A stretch of DNA of 60,156 nucleotides. It comes from Actinomycetota bacterium (GTDB lineage: Bacteria > Actinomycetota > Actinomycetes > Actinomycetales > Kineosporiaceae). Shown piece by piece: positions 27,963-35,609 of this stretch (position 1 is the stretch's first letter; the number at the start of each line of letters is the position of its first letter). The stretch covers positions 1 to 60,156 of the forward strand of contig JAUPKQ010000067.1 of NCBI GenBank assembly GCA_030837345.1. Reading direction: 5' to 3'. A model generated the notes under the pieces. The model saw only the letters and a list, made by a program, of their open reading frames with translations. It was not told the origin of the DNA and searched no databases. The position numbers and the translations under genes were made by a program.

Positions 27963-29736
27963 CGACGGAGGGCACGTCGGCGGCTGCGACCGCGGACCCG
28001 ACGGCGGACCGCAGGAGGGCGTGGAGGTCCCGCAGACCGGCGCGGTCGCAGGGAACCTCGACGACACTCGTGCCCGAGGGCGGTGAGGCCAGGAGTTCAC
28101 GCAGGTCAGCGGCGTCACGGACCAGGTCGTGCCGTACCCCGTACCCGGCGGCGAGGGCTGCGAGGTCGGCGGTGTGCGGGGTCCCGAACAGCCGGTCGAA
28201 GCGGGCGGCGGCGGCGTCCGAGCGCAACGCGACCTCCCCGTGCTCCAGGAGGCTGAAGATCCCGCCACCGGCGTCGTTGAGGACGACGATCTGGAGGTCC
28301 GGGCGAGGGTCGCCGGGGGTGGCGAGCAGGGCACCGACGTCGTGCAGGAACGCGACATCACCGATCAGGACCCGGACGGAGCCGGATCGGTGGGCGAGAC
28401 CCGTCGCCGTCGAGATCGTCCCGTCGATTCCGGCGAGCCCGCGGTTGGCGACGATCGGCAGCGAGGTCGGCCCGGTCGCCGGGTGTGCCGCGAGGTCGAG
28501 GTCACGGACGGGGTTGCTCGCCGCGGCGACCAGCCGCTCCCCCGGCCGCAGGGCGGCGGCGAGCTCACGGGCGAGGAAGGGGCCGCTCAGGTGTCCGCTC
28601 GCGGCACGCGAGTCCAGGACGGCGTCGACCGCCGAGGCCGCCGCCGCCCCGGCCTCCCGCCAGAGCGCCGGCCAACCGGCGGGGGAGGTGCCCGGGGACG
28701 CCCCCGGCGGGTCCCCCGCGAGCACGACCCGGGTGCCCCGCGTGACCGGTCGGCCCGGATCGGGCCAGTCTCCGTATCCGGAGACGAGGACGACCTCCAC
28801 CTCCGGACGGCCGATCAGCCGGGTGACCGGCCGGGAGAGAGTCGGCCGCCCGAAGACGACCACCCGCTCGACCGCCCCGCCGAGATCCGGGAGGTCCAGC
28901 AGCAGCCGGTACGGCCCGACGGCGTTCGGACCACCCCGGGCTCCGGACGACGGTTCGGCGAGCAGCGGCCACCCGGCGGCCTCGGCGACGTGCCGGGCCG
29001 CGTCCCCCGCGCCGTCCCCCGCGAGGACGACGGTGCGAAGACCCTGCTCCACGGTGATCGGCGAGTCGGCGGGACCGGGCCGCGACACGTTCCGCCGGAC
29101 GGCGACGCGGCGCACCCGTCCGCCGTCCGGGAGCCCGACGCCGTCCGGAGACCCGTCGTCCGGAGACTCCTCGTCGTCCGGAAGCAGGGGTTCGCCGAAA
29201 CCGAGGTTGAGGTGCACCGGCCCCGGACGGCGGGAGGCGTCCCCGAACGCGGCGCGGACCGTCGCCACCACCGCCGCCATCGCCGCTCGGGGGTCGGCGG
29301 CGGCGTCCGTGTCGGCGAGGTCGAGGCGGGCGCGCAGGGCCCCTCCGAACAGGCCCGCCTGGAGCTCGCTTGTCTGGTTCGCCCAGGTGCCCCGCAGCGA
29401 GGGTGGCCGGTCCGCGGTGACGACGACGAGCGGCCGGCCCGAGTGGTGGGCCTCCAGCACGGCGGGGTGGAGGTTCGCGACGGCGGTGCCGGACGTCGTC
29501 ACGACCGCTCCCCCGGCTCCGAGGGCGATGAACGCGGCGACCCTCTCGTCATGCCTGATGTGCACGCGCGGGCCGCCCACCGCCTCGGCGGCGGCGAGTT
29601 CGTACGCCAGCGGCGCGCTGCGCGACCCCGGGCACAACAGGACGTGCGCGACGGACTCCTCCGCCAAGACCCTGACGGCGAGACGGGCGAGACTCGCGGC
29701 GGCGTTCCCGGCGGTGGCGGGATTCGAGGGCTCCAC
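27880..29736 (-). CDS. menD: 2-succinyl-5-enolpyruvyl-6-hydroxy-3-cyclohexene-1-carboxylate synthase
   Basis: A 618-residue thiamine diphosphate enzyme that joins isochorismate to 2-oxoglutarate-derived succinic semialdehyde. Visible features are VLLCPGSRSAPLAYELA, RHDERVAAFIALG, GTAVANLHPAVLEAHHSGRPLVVVTADRPP, NRGLAGIDGTISTATGLA and the cofactor-binding region IGDVAFLHD...VVLNDAGGGIFSLLE. The GTG at 29736 fits homologues. The gene diverges from menB with only 19 bp between start codons. Its last 27 codons overlap the signalling gene on the other strand and encode a low-complexity tail. A repeated SPDDGSPDG stretch lies mid-protein. Confidence 0.93.
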   Translation of the reverse strand: MEPSNPATAGNAAASLARLAVRVLAEESVAHVLLCPGSRSAPLAYELAAAEAVGGPRVHIRHDERVAAFIALGAGGAVVTTSGTAVANLHPAVLEAHHSGRPLVVVTADRPPSLRGTWANQTSELQAGLFGGALRARLDLADTDAAADPRAAMAAVVATVRAAFGDASRRPGPVHLNLGFGEPLLPDDEESPDDGSPDGVGLPDGGRVRRVAVRRNVSRPGPADSPITVEQGLRTVVLAGDGAGDAARHVAEAAGWPLLAEPSSGARGGPNAVGPYRLLLDLPDLGGAVERVVVFGRPTLSRPVTRLIGRPEVEVVLVSGYGDWPDPGRPVTRGTRVVLAGDPPGASPGTSPAGWPALWREAGAAAASAVDAVLDSRAASGHLSGPFLARELAAALRPGERLVAAASNPVRDLDLAAHPATGPTSLPIVANRGLAGIDGTISTATGLAHRSGSVRVLIGDVAFLHDVGALLATPGDPRPDLQIVVLNDAGGGIFSLLEHGEVALRSDAAAARFDRLFGTPHTADLAALAAGYGVRHDLVRDAADLRELLASPPSGTSVVEVPCDRAGLRDLHALLRSAVGSAVAAADVPSVVSRTAPARPSSPRPGEWPPFPSGPRGA

Positions 29737-29742
29737 ACGGCC

Positions 29743-29749
29743 TATCCTC
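29743..29749. promoter_or_regulatory. Candidate symmetric divergent promoter core for menD and menB
   Basis: Plus strand TATCCT (29743-29748) lies 7 nt before the menB GTG. On the minus strand GAGGAT (29749-29744) lies 7 nt before the menD GTG. The two -10 boxes are almost the same base pairs, and the whole gap between start codons is 19 bp. Both mRNAs would be leaderless. The -35 regions are unclear. Confidence 0.4.
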
Positions 29750-29755
29750 GCGGTC

Positions 29756-30703
29756 GTGACGAGCGCCCACGTTCCCGGCCCGGTTTCGGAGATCTTCGAC
29801 GTCCGCGCCTGGGAGGAAGTGCCCGGGTTCGACCTCACCGACATCACCTACCACCGGTGCCGGCTCGAAGGGCCCGCCCGCGGCACCGTGCGTGTGGCCT
29901 TCGACCGGCCGGAGGTGCGCAACGCCTTCCGCCCGCACACGGTGGACGAGCTGTACCGGGTCCTCGACCACGCCCGGATGACCCCCGACGTCGGATGCGT
30001 CATCCTCACCGGCAACGGCCCGAGTCCCCGGGACGGCGGGTGGGCGTTCTGCTCCGGCGGGGACCAGCGCGTCCGCGGTCGTTCCGGCTACCAGTACGCC
30101 GACGGGGAGACCGCGGACTCGGTGGACGCCGCGCACGTGTCGGCGCACGGCGGGCGACTGCACATCCTGGAGGTGCAGAGGCTGATCCGGTCGATGCCGA
30201 AGGTCGTCGTCGCCGTCGTCCCGGGGTGGGCAGCCGGGGGCGGTCACAGTCTGCACGTCATCTGCGACCTGACGATCGCCAGCCGGGAGCACGCCCGCTT
30301 CAAGCAGACGGACGCCGACGTCGCGAGTTTCGACGGCGGGTACGGCTCGGCGTACCTGGCGAAGATGGTCGGGCAGAAGTTCGCCCGCGAGATCTTCTTC
30401 CTCGGGCGGACGTACGACGCGGAGACGATGCACCGCATGGGAGCGGTGAACCTCGTCGCCGACCACGCCGATCTGGAGTGGGTCGCCCTGGAGGTCGCCG
30501 CCGAGATCAACGGCAAGAGCCCGACCGCCCAGCGCATGCTGAAGTTCGCGTTCAACCTCACCGACGACGGCCTGACGGGACAACAGATCTTCGCCGGCGA
30601 GGCCACCCGCCTCGCCTACATGACCGACGAGGCCGCCGAGGGCCGCGACTCGTTCCTGGAGAAGCGCGCCCCCGACTGGTCCCCCTTCCCCTGGTACTAC
30701 TGA
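29756..30703 (+). CDS. menB: 1,4-dihydroxy-2-naphthoyl-CoA synthase
   Basis: A 315-residue crotonase-fold enzyme that closes the naphthoquinone ring. It follows the mycobacterial MenB almost motif for motif: RPEVRNAFRPHTVDELYRVL, GGWAFCSGGDQRVRGRSGY, the oxyanion region GWAAGGGHSLHVICDL, KQTDADVASFDGGYGSAYLA and the final PDWSPFPWYY. The GTG at 29756 is chosen because homologous N-terminal sequence (EIFDVRAWEEVPGFDLTDITYHR) begins soon after it. Expression is likely from the compact divergent promoter shared with menD. Confidence 0.95.
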   Translation: MTSAHVPGPVSEIFDVRAWEEVPGFDLTDITYHRCRLEGPARGTVRVAFDRPEVRNAFRPHTVDELYRVLDHARMTPDVGCVILTGNGPSPRDGGWAFCSGGDQRVRGRSGYQYADGETADSVDAAHVSAHGGRLHILEVQRLIRSMPKVVVAVVPGWAAGGGHSLHVICDLTIASREHARFKQTDADVASFDGGYGSAYLAKMVGQKFAREIFFLGRTYDAETMHRMGAVNLVADHADLEWVALEVAAEINGKSPTAQRMLKFAFNLTDDGLTGQQIFAGEATRLAYMTDEAAEGRDSFLEKRAPDWSPFPWYY

Positions 30704-30822
30704 GGCACGTTTCGCAGCTGCGCGGGAGTGACCGGCGGATTCCGCTGAGCACGGTGACGCCGCGGGGAACGACGCTCCATCGATGCCAGTGACGCAGCCT
30801 GTCACCCGGCCCTGCTGTGAGT

Positions 30823-31203
30823 TCAGGCAGGAAGCGCCGCGAGCAGTTTCTTGGCTTCGTCGACGCTGGCCGCGTAGGTGACGGTGCTGGCCTTGGCGTT
30901 GTTGACGAGGCGCTTCATCTGCATGGCGACGACGGCCTTCGGGACGACGAGCACGGCCTTGGCCATGCCGCTGGCGGCCGAGTGGGCGATCAGACGCTCG
31001 TGACCCGCCTGGATCTCCTCCGACTGGGCGGGATAGCCGGTCATGTCCCCGATCACCGTCCAACCGTCGCGAGGGGCCTTGGCGACGGCCGCGCGGTAGT
31101 CGGCGTCCCAGCGGCGCATGGTGTCGGCATCCCACATGCCGGTCAGGGTGAAGTTGATCCGGTTCTCGGCGGTGTCCCACGCCAGTGTGTACGCCCCAGC
31201 CAT
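30823..31203 (-). CDS. Small SpoIIAA/STAS-like protein of unknown function
   Basis: A 126-residue acidic/alanine-rich protein. The alternation of strands and helices (NRINFTLTGMWDADTMRRWDADYRAAV, WTVIGDMTGYPAQ, AKAVLVVPKAVVAMQMKRLV, VTYAASVDEAKKLLAAL) suggests the SpoIIAA-like STAS fold. There is no obvious phosphorylatable serine motif of the classic anti-anti-sigma type. The ATG at 31203 has a strong ribosome site, AAGGAG, 8 nt upstream. It is convergent with menB. Whether it partners the PP2C/HATPase protein 3 kb away is speculation. Confidence 0.5.
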   Translation of the reverse strand: MAGAYTLAWDTAENRINFTLTGMWDADTMRRWDADYRAAVAKAPRDGWTVIGDMTGYPAQSEEIQAGHERLIAHSAASGMAKAVLVVPKAVVAMQMKRLVNNAKASTVTYAASVDEAKKLLAALPA

Positions 31204-31320
31204 GCGATGCACTCCTTGATGATCATTGCCGCGCGACCGTTGTCGTGCGGGCGATGAAGGGGGCATCGTCCGCGATGGTCAAGATCTTGAGCCGCCGTCG
31301 GGGGATCACTCGTTCCGTCG

Positions 31321-31542
31321 AGCGGCGTCGACGAACGCCAGATCCAACGAGCGCTCACCCTGGCCGACGAGGTCGCGCGGGCGGAGAACCTCCAGTACAT
31401 CGTGACCATGAACTCCGACGACCTCGCGAAGGCGAAGGCCACCGGGTCTTCGAAGGCCGGAGCGATGCTCGATGAGGCAATCATCGAACCGAGGTTGACA
31501 GACGCGTCCGGGGAGAGAGGCCTCTTCGGCTTCCGCTTCTGA
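31321..31542 (+). pseudogene. C-terminal remnant of a DUF2326-type protein
   Basis: The gap 31204-31614 has no intact gene but holds a fossil. Translating 31321-31542 gives 73 residues starting SGVDERQIQRALTLADEVA, continuing YIVTMNSDDL and ending GLFGFRF at a TGA. This pattern (G-V-D-E-R-Q, QYIVTMNSDDL, GLxGxRF end) matches the extreme C-terminus of DUF2326 proteins, which are SMC-like ATPases, some in defence-type operons. The frame has a stop at 31288-31290 and no start codon or upstream domain, so only the tail survives. It has no expressed counterpart nearby. Confidence 0.6.
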
Positions 31543-31614
31543 CGACGAACGACCACGGCGACGGGTCGGACGCCCGCGGCCACCGGTCGTCGCACAGATG
31601 AGCTCGAGCGGATC

Positions 31615-32739
31615 TCAGTTGCGACCGGTGAACTCACCGCGCATCGAGGTGAACAGACCGGCCGACCCGACCGGACTTCCCGGCATGCCCAGGGAGAAGC
31701 GAACCTGTCCACCGGCCGGAATCGTCGCGGTGGCGCCGTCCCCGACGATCAGGCTCCGGAGGCAGTTCGTGGTGGGATCCATGATCGCCTTGGCCCCGGA
31801 GATCCAGGTGGGTTTCCACTCCCCGCAGTGAGGGCTCATCGGCAGGACCCAGTCGGTGATCGAAGTCTTCTTCAGGTTGGTCAGCACCACGGTGGCGCTG
31901 AACCCGGCGGCGTCGGCCGACGTCACCTCGTAGTGGATTTTCACGGTCGCCGGTGGGAGCTGGGTGTACGTCGGGCAGTCCGTTCCGGTGGTCGGGGTCG
32001 TGACGGTACCGATGGGCGTGACGCCGTCGGACCGGGTGAGCGCCACCTCGTCCAGGTGGAAACCCGGCGCCGGGGCGAAGTCCCCTCGGTTGGGTGCCAG
32101 GCAGTATCCGTCCCCCGGGCCGATGGTGAGAGGCGTGACCGAACCGTCCGCCCGGACGGCGACGACGCCCGTCAGCGTCGTCCACCCGGCGTCCGTCACC
32201 CCGGTCCCCATCCGCTGCGGGGGCCCGCTGATCTCGAACGCCGTGTCCGCCTGTCCGGCGGGGAGACGGACGCGAGCCGTCGCCGTGTAGGTTCCCGGAG
32301 CGACCAGGGCGCGGCTGACGTCGACGGAGACACCCGAACCCCTCTCGGTGACGGCACCGACGAGCAGGCCTTTGTCACCCGCGGCCGCCGCGGCCGCCGA
32401 GGGCGTCAGCCACGGAGACGGCGCCGATCCCGCGGAGCGGCCGTACCAGCCTCCCGGCAGGCCGTCCTCGAAGGTCCACCGGTACGACGTGCGCGTCGAG
32501 ACGCTTCCCGACGGAGAGGACGCCGCGGGGGAGGACACCGGTCGCGTCGTCGGGGACACCCCTCGGGCCGGGGTGGGGGCGCCGGTGCTGCCCGTGTCGG
32601 CCGAGGCGCCGACGGCCCAGGCGGTGGTCGCGGTCATCGATGTCACCAGGGCGAACACGCCGGCTGCCAGCCGGACCCGGCGAGGGAGGCGAAGGACGAT
32701 GGGATCGGGTCCGCGGCCCGGACGGAATGCGTCGTTCAT
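31615..32739 (-). CDS. Secreted protein with carbohydrate-binding-like domains
   Basis: A 374-residue protein. The N-terminus (MNDAFRPGRGPDPIVLRLPRRVRLAAGVFALV...TTAWAVGA) is a signal peptide with a long basic n-region. A Ser/Pro/Thr linker follows to about residue 85. A beta-rich domain of roughly 90-250 (SYRWTFEDGLPGGWYGRSAG...) resembles a CBM4/9-type jelly roll. The last 100 residues (VKIHYEVTSADAAGFSATVVLTNLKKTSITDW...ATIPAGGQVRFSLGM) resemble a family 2 cellulose-binding module. No catalytic domain is visible. Polysaccharide or cell-surface binding is an inference. I start at the ATG at 32739, since the frame upstream lacks signal-peptide character. Confidence 0.55.
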   Translation of the reverse strand: MNDAFRPGRGPDPIVLRLPRRVRLAAGVFALVTSMTATTAWAVGASADTGSTGAPTPARGVSPTTRPVSSPAASSPSGSVSTRTSYRWTFEDGLPGGWYGRSAGSAPSPWLTPSAAAAAAGDKGLLVGAVTERGSGVSVDVSRALVAPGTYTATARVRLPAGQADTAFEISGPPQRMGTGVTDAGWTTLTGVVAVRADGSVTPLTIGPGDGYCLAPNRGDFAPAPGFHLDEVALTRSDGVTPIGTVTTPTTGTDCPTYTQLPPATVKIHYEVTSADAAGFSATVVLTNLKKTSITDWVLPMSPHCGEWKPTWISGAKAIMDPTTNCLRSLIVGDGATATIPAGGQVRFSLGMPGSPVGSAGLFTSMRGEFTGRN

Positions 32740-32911
32740 GAGAACCACCCTCGGGATCGATCGGCCGCCGGGCGGGGCGACCAGGAGACGATCACGACGG
32801 TAGGCGCGCGGCACCGGACCTCGCACGGACCGGTCGGCGGGGACGGCGGTCACATGGGCAGACAGGGGCAGCGATCTGAAACTGTTACCGCCCGGACCGT
32901 CCACCGGGAAG

Positions 32912-34237
32912 CTACTCGACGACGACGTCCCGGTGGAGGACCCGGTGGCGCAACGCGCCACGGAACAGGGCCGCCGCCGCCGGGCGGGCCGTCAGCTGCC
33001 GGTCGAGCAGGGCGCCGGACTCCTCGACGAGCTCCAGCCAGCGCAGTTCCCGAAGGACGGAGAAGAACAACGGCCCGGTGTCTGAGTCGGAGGGGTGCCG
33101 TCGCCCGGCGACCCGCCACCCGGACTCGGTGACGACGGACTGCACCAGGGAGCGGACGTCCTCCTCCGGGACGGGATCGCCCGGTTCGAGGATGGCGAGA
33201 ACGACCTCCCAGGCGACGGCGAGCGCCGAGTGCTCCGGCCCGATCAGGCCCGCGGCGACGGCCGACCACAGGGCCCGGCCGTCGGCGGCGGCGGCCCTGC
33301 CGGTCGGGGTCTGGATCAGGCGGGCGCCACGGCGACGGGCGAGGCCGAGCCGCATCGCCGTCTCGCGGAGCACGAGGACCGGGTAGGCGTCGACCTCACG
33401 GGTGGCGGGGCCGATCAGCTCGTCCCGCCAGCCGAGTTCGTCGAGAGCCCGGGCGACGGTCCGGGGAGGGAGATATCCGGCGGCGGTGAGCACCAGGCCC
33501 TCCGCGATCTCCCCGAGGAGCCAGTCGAGCGGACGGAGCAGGTTCCTCGCGAGGGAGGACTGCCCGGCGTCCACGCCTTCGCGCAGGCGGGAGGAGACGG
33601 GGGCGAGCAGGGCGCTGCGGGTCGTGGAACGGGCACCCCTGACCCAGCGGTTCAGGCGCTCGTCGAGGAGGGCCTCGTAGGGGGTCCGGCCACCGAGGGC
33701 CGGGTCGACCGTCGTCAGCACCGACACCGTGATCTCCGCCTGGGAGTCACGCCACCCTCGCGCCCCGGGGAGGAGCTCCCCGGCGGCGACGGCGAGCTCC
33801 AGGCGGTCGGCCACGGACTCCAGGGCGTACGCCTCGGCGGGTTCCATCACCGCGCCCCACGTGACGTACTCGGTGTTCGGCGGTTCGATCCCCGAACGCT
33901 GGGCGGCCTTGCGGGCGAGCATGCGGCCGCGGTCGGGCGCCTGCTCACCCCCGAGGAGAACCTGTTTCGTCGTCTCGCTGCGGGCGAGAACCGCGTACCG
34001 CTGGAGGCCCAGCTCGTCGAGCAGACCGGCCAGGGCCTGGGCGACCCGCCAGCGGGACGCGCCGTCCTCCGGCCAGCCTCGGGCGAGTTCCTCCCAGCAG
34101 AACTGCTGGAGACGCCACTGGGTGAGGACCTGCGGACCCTCGCCTCCGGTGAGGGTCTCCCAGGCGGCACGCGCGTCCTCCACGAGTGCCGGGTCGACCC
34201 GGCCCAGCGCGGCGAGCGCCTGCTCCACCGAATTCAC
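32912..34237 (-). CDS. Unrecognised 441-residue protein
   Basis: I do not recognise this protein with certainty. It is soluble, rich in Leu, Ala, Glu and Arg, and largely helical. The stretch LLGEIAEGLVLTAAGYLPP...ALDELGWRDELIGPATREVDAYPVLVLRETAMRLGLARRRGARLIQTPTGRAA looks like the C-terminal winged-helix-like region seen in some pRiA4b ORF-3-type actinobacterial proteins. The final part (FFSVLRELRWLELVEESGALLDRQLTARPAA) repeats that style. No catalytic motif or membrane segment is visible. The GTG start is 6 nt after a CAGGCT box. It diverges from menE. Confidence 0.7.
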   Translation of the reverse strand: MNSVEQALAALGRVDPALVEDARAAWETLTGGEGPQVLTQWRLQQFCWEELARGWPEDGASRWRVAQALAGLLDELGLQRYAVLARSETTKQVLLGGEQAPDRGRMLARKAAQRSGIEPPNTEYVTWGAVMEPAEAYALESVADRLELAVAAGELLPGARGWRDSQAEITVSVLTTVDPALGGRTPYEALLDERLNRWVRGARSTTRSALLAPVSSRLREGVDAGQSSLARNLLRPLDWLLGEIAEGLVLTAAGYLPPRTVARALDELGWRDELIGPATREVDAYPVLVLRETAMRLGLARRRGARLIQTPTGRAAAADGRALWSAVAAGLIGPEHSALAVAWEVVLAILEPGDPVPEEDVRSLVQSVVTESGWRVAGRRHPSDSDTGPLFFSVLRELRWLELVEESGALLDRQLTARPAAAALFRGALRHRVLHRDVVVE

Positions 34238-34243
34238 CCCCCA

Positions 34244-34249
34244 AGCCTG
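34244..34249 (-). promoter_or_regulatory. Candidate leaderless -10 box of the 441-residue protein gene
   Basis: CAGGCT on the minus strand (A at position 2 and T at position 6 as in TANNNT), then 6 nt, then the GTG start. Confidence 0.3.
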
Positions 34250-34304
34250 CCAGGTTCAGGTCGTCAGCGCGTGAACCACGACGGACACATCGACGTCCTC
34301 ACCG

Positions 34305-34324
34305 GCCATATCGCCCGATATGGC
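34305..34324. promoter_or_regulatory. Perfect 20-bp palindrome upstream of menE
   Basis: GCCATATCG-CC-CGATATGGC: perfect 9-bp arms with a 2-bp centre, A/T-rich for this genome, in the 153-bp gap between the divergent 441-residue protein gene and menE. It looks like a dimeric repressor site. It lies about 55 bp before the menE -10 box and 56 bp before the box of the divergent gene, so it could serve either. Confidence 0.45.
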
Positions 34325-34340
34325 ACTACGGGACTCTCCG

Positions 34341-34369
34341 AAGGAGGTATGCCACACCTCGTCCGGTAG
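34341..34369 (+). other. Consensus Shine-Dalgarno followed by a six-codon open frame
   Basis: AAGGAGGT (34341-34348) is a perfect anti-16S match, directly followed by ATG and a six-codon frame (MPHLVR, stop at 34367-34369), 21 nt before the menE GTG. The spacing to the ATG is only zero to one nucleotide, too short for efficient starting. It may be a vestigial start site, a leader peptide or chance. Confidence 0.2.
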
Positions 34370-34378
34370 CGGTACACC

Positions 34379-34384
34379 TACGCT
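34379..34384 (+). promoter_or_regulatory. Candidate leaderless -10 box of menE
   Basis: TACGCT, then 6 nt, then the GTG of menE at 34391. Confidence 0.4.
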
Positions 34385-34390
34385 GAGGTC

Positions 34391-35581
34391 GTGAGCCCGC
34401 GCGATCTTGTTCCCCTCCCCGTCCCCTCCGGGCCGTCGGTGTCGGATCTGCTGCCCACGCTGCGGGCGGCCCTGTCCGGCGACGGCCCCGCGCTCCTTCC
34501 CCACCCGGCGAAGAAGGAGCCTCCGTCCGCTCTCGGCCCGGGCCTCCCCCTCGCCGAGGACGAGGACAATCCGCACGATCCCACCGTCGCGGTCGTGTCG
34601 ACCTCGGGTTCGACCGGCACGCCGAAGGGCGCCCTCCTTCCCGCGTCGGCGCTCCTCGCCTCCGCGTCGGCCACCCACGACCGGCTCGGCGGCGCGGGTC
34701 GCTGGCTGCTCGCCCTGCCCGCTCACCACGTGGCGGGACTCCAGGTGCTGCTGCGCTCGCTGATCAGCGGGACCGTCCCCGCTGTCCTCGACCTCTCGGA
34801 GGGGTTCCGCGCGGAGGCCTTCGCGGAGGCAGCCCGCAGCGTGACCGGTGGACGGCTGCGTGCGTACACGTCGCTCGTCCCGACCCAGCTCGGACGCCTG
34901 CTGGACGCGGGGCCCGACGTGGTCTCCAGCCTGACGGGATTCGCCGCCGTCCTGCTCGGCGGGGCCCCGGCGCCGCGGTCGTTGCTGGCGAGGGCCGCGG
35001 ACGCCGGGGTCCGCGTCGTCACGACCTACGGCAGCAGCGAGACGTGCGGGGGCTGCGTCTACGACGGGCGTCCGCTCGACGGCACGCGGATCAGGGTCGA
35101 CGAGGACGGCCGGATCCGGCTCGGCGGTCCGACGGTGGCCCGCGGGTACCGCGGTGGTGACGTCGTGGGCGCCTTCTCCACGGACGCCGGGGCGCGGTGG
35201 TTCCGCACCGACGACGCGGGCCACCTGGACGCCGACGGGACCCTGACGTTCCTGGCCCGCCTCGACGACATGATCGTCACCGGGGGGTTGAAGGTCGCCC
35301 CGGCGGTCGTCGAGGAGGCGCTCCTCGCCGTCGAGGGGGTGGCCGAGGCCGTCGTCGTCGGTGTGACGGATCCGGTGTGGGGGCAGCGCGTCGTCGCCGC
35401 CGTCGTCCCCGCCCGTGGCAGGCGGCCCCCCACGCTGGACGACCTCCGGCGCGAGGTCACCCGGAGAGCGGGACCGCACGCCGCGCCCCGCCAGCTCCTC
35501 GTCCTGGAGCGCCTCCCCCTCCGCGGCCCCGGCAAACCGGACCGGACGGGTATCGCGAAGCTCGCCTCCCGATCGATCTGA
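34391..35581 (+). CDS. menE: O-succinylbenzoate-CoA ligase
   Basis: A 396-residue acyl-adenylate enzyme that activates o-succinylbenzoate for MenB. The AMP-binding P-loop is STSGSTGTPKG, and further motifs are LPAHHVAGLQVLLRSL, TYGSSETCGGCVYDG, WFRTDDAGHLDADG and GLKVAPAVVEEAL. The C-terminal catalytic lysine is in GPGKPDRTG. It is shorter than E. coli MenE, as in mycobacteria. It heads a menE-menA unit with a 28-bp gap. The upstream gap holds a palindrome and a TACGCT box suggesting a leaderless start at the GTG. Confidence 0.93.
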   Translation: MSPRDLVPLPVPSGPSVSDLLPTLRAALSGDGPALLPHPAKKEPPSALGPGLPLAEDEDNPHDPTVAVVSTSGSTGTPKGALLPASALLASASATHDRLGGAGRWLLALPAHHVAGLQVLLRSLISGTVPAVLDLSEGFRAEAFAEAARSVTGGRLRAYTSLVPTQLGRLLDAGPDVVSSLTGFAAVLLGGAPAPRSLLARAADAGVRVVTTYGSSETCGGCVYDGRPLDGTRIRVDEDGRIRLGGPTVARGYRGGDVVGAFSTDAGARWFRTDDAGHLDADGTLTFLARLDDMIVTGGLKVAPAVVEEALLAVEGVAEAVVVGVTDPVWGQRVVAAVVPARGRRPPTLDDLRREVTRRAGPHAAPRQLLVLERLPLRGPGKPDRTGIAKLASRSI

Positions 35582-35597
35582 CGGAATCCACCGGCGA

Positions 35598-35603
35598 TAC
35601 GGT
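35598..35603 (+). promoter_or_regulatory. Candidate leaderless -10 box of menA
   Basis: TACGGT, then 6 nt, then the menA ATG, inside the 28-bp menE-menA gap. It may give menA a promoter of its own as well as read-through from menE. Confidence 0.35.
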
Positions 35604-35609
35604 TCGGGC

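Noticed and set aside
27350-30703. A very long plus-strand open frame of over 1100 codons
   Set aside because: Only its last 315 codons are real (menB). The rest is a GC-rich shadow of the PAS-PP2C gene in another frame and of menD on the other strand.
28129-30792. An 887-codon plus-strand open frame
   Set aside because: Antisense to menD and out of frame with menB. Composition is that of a shadow frame.
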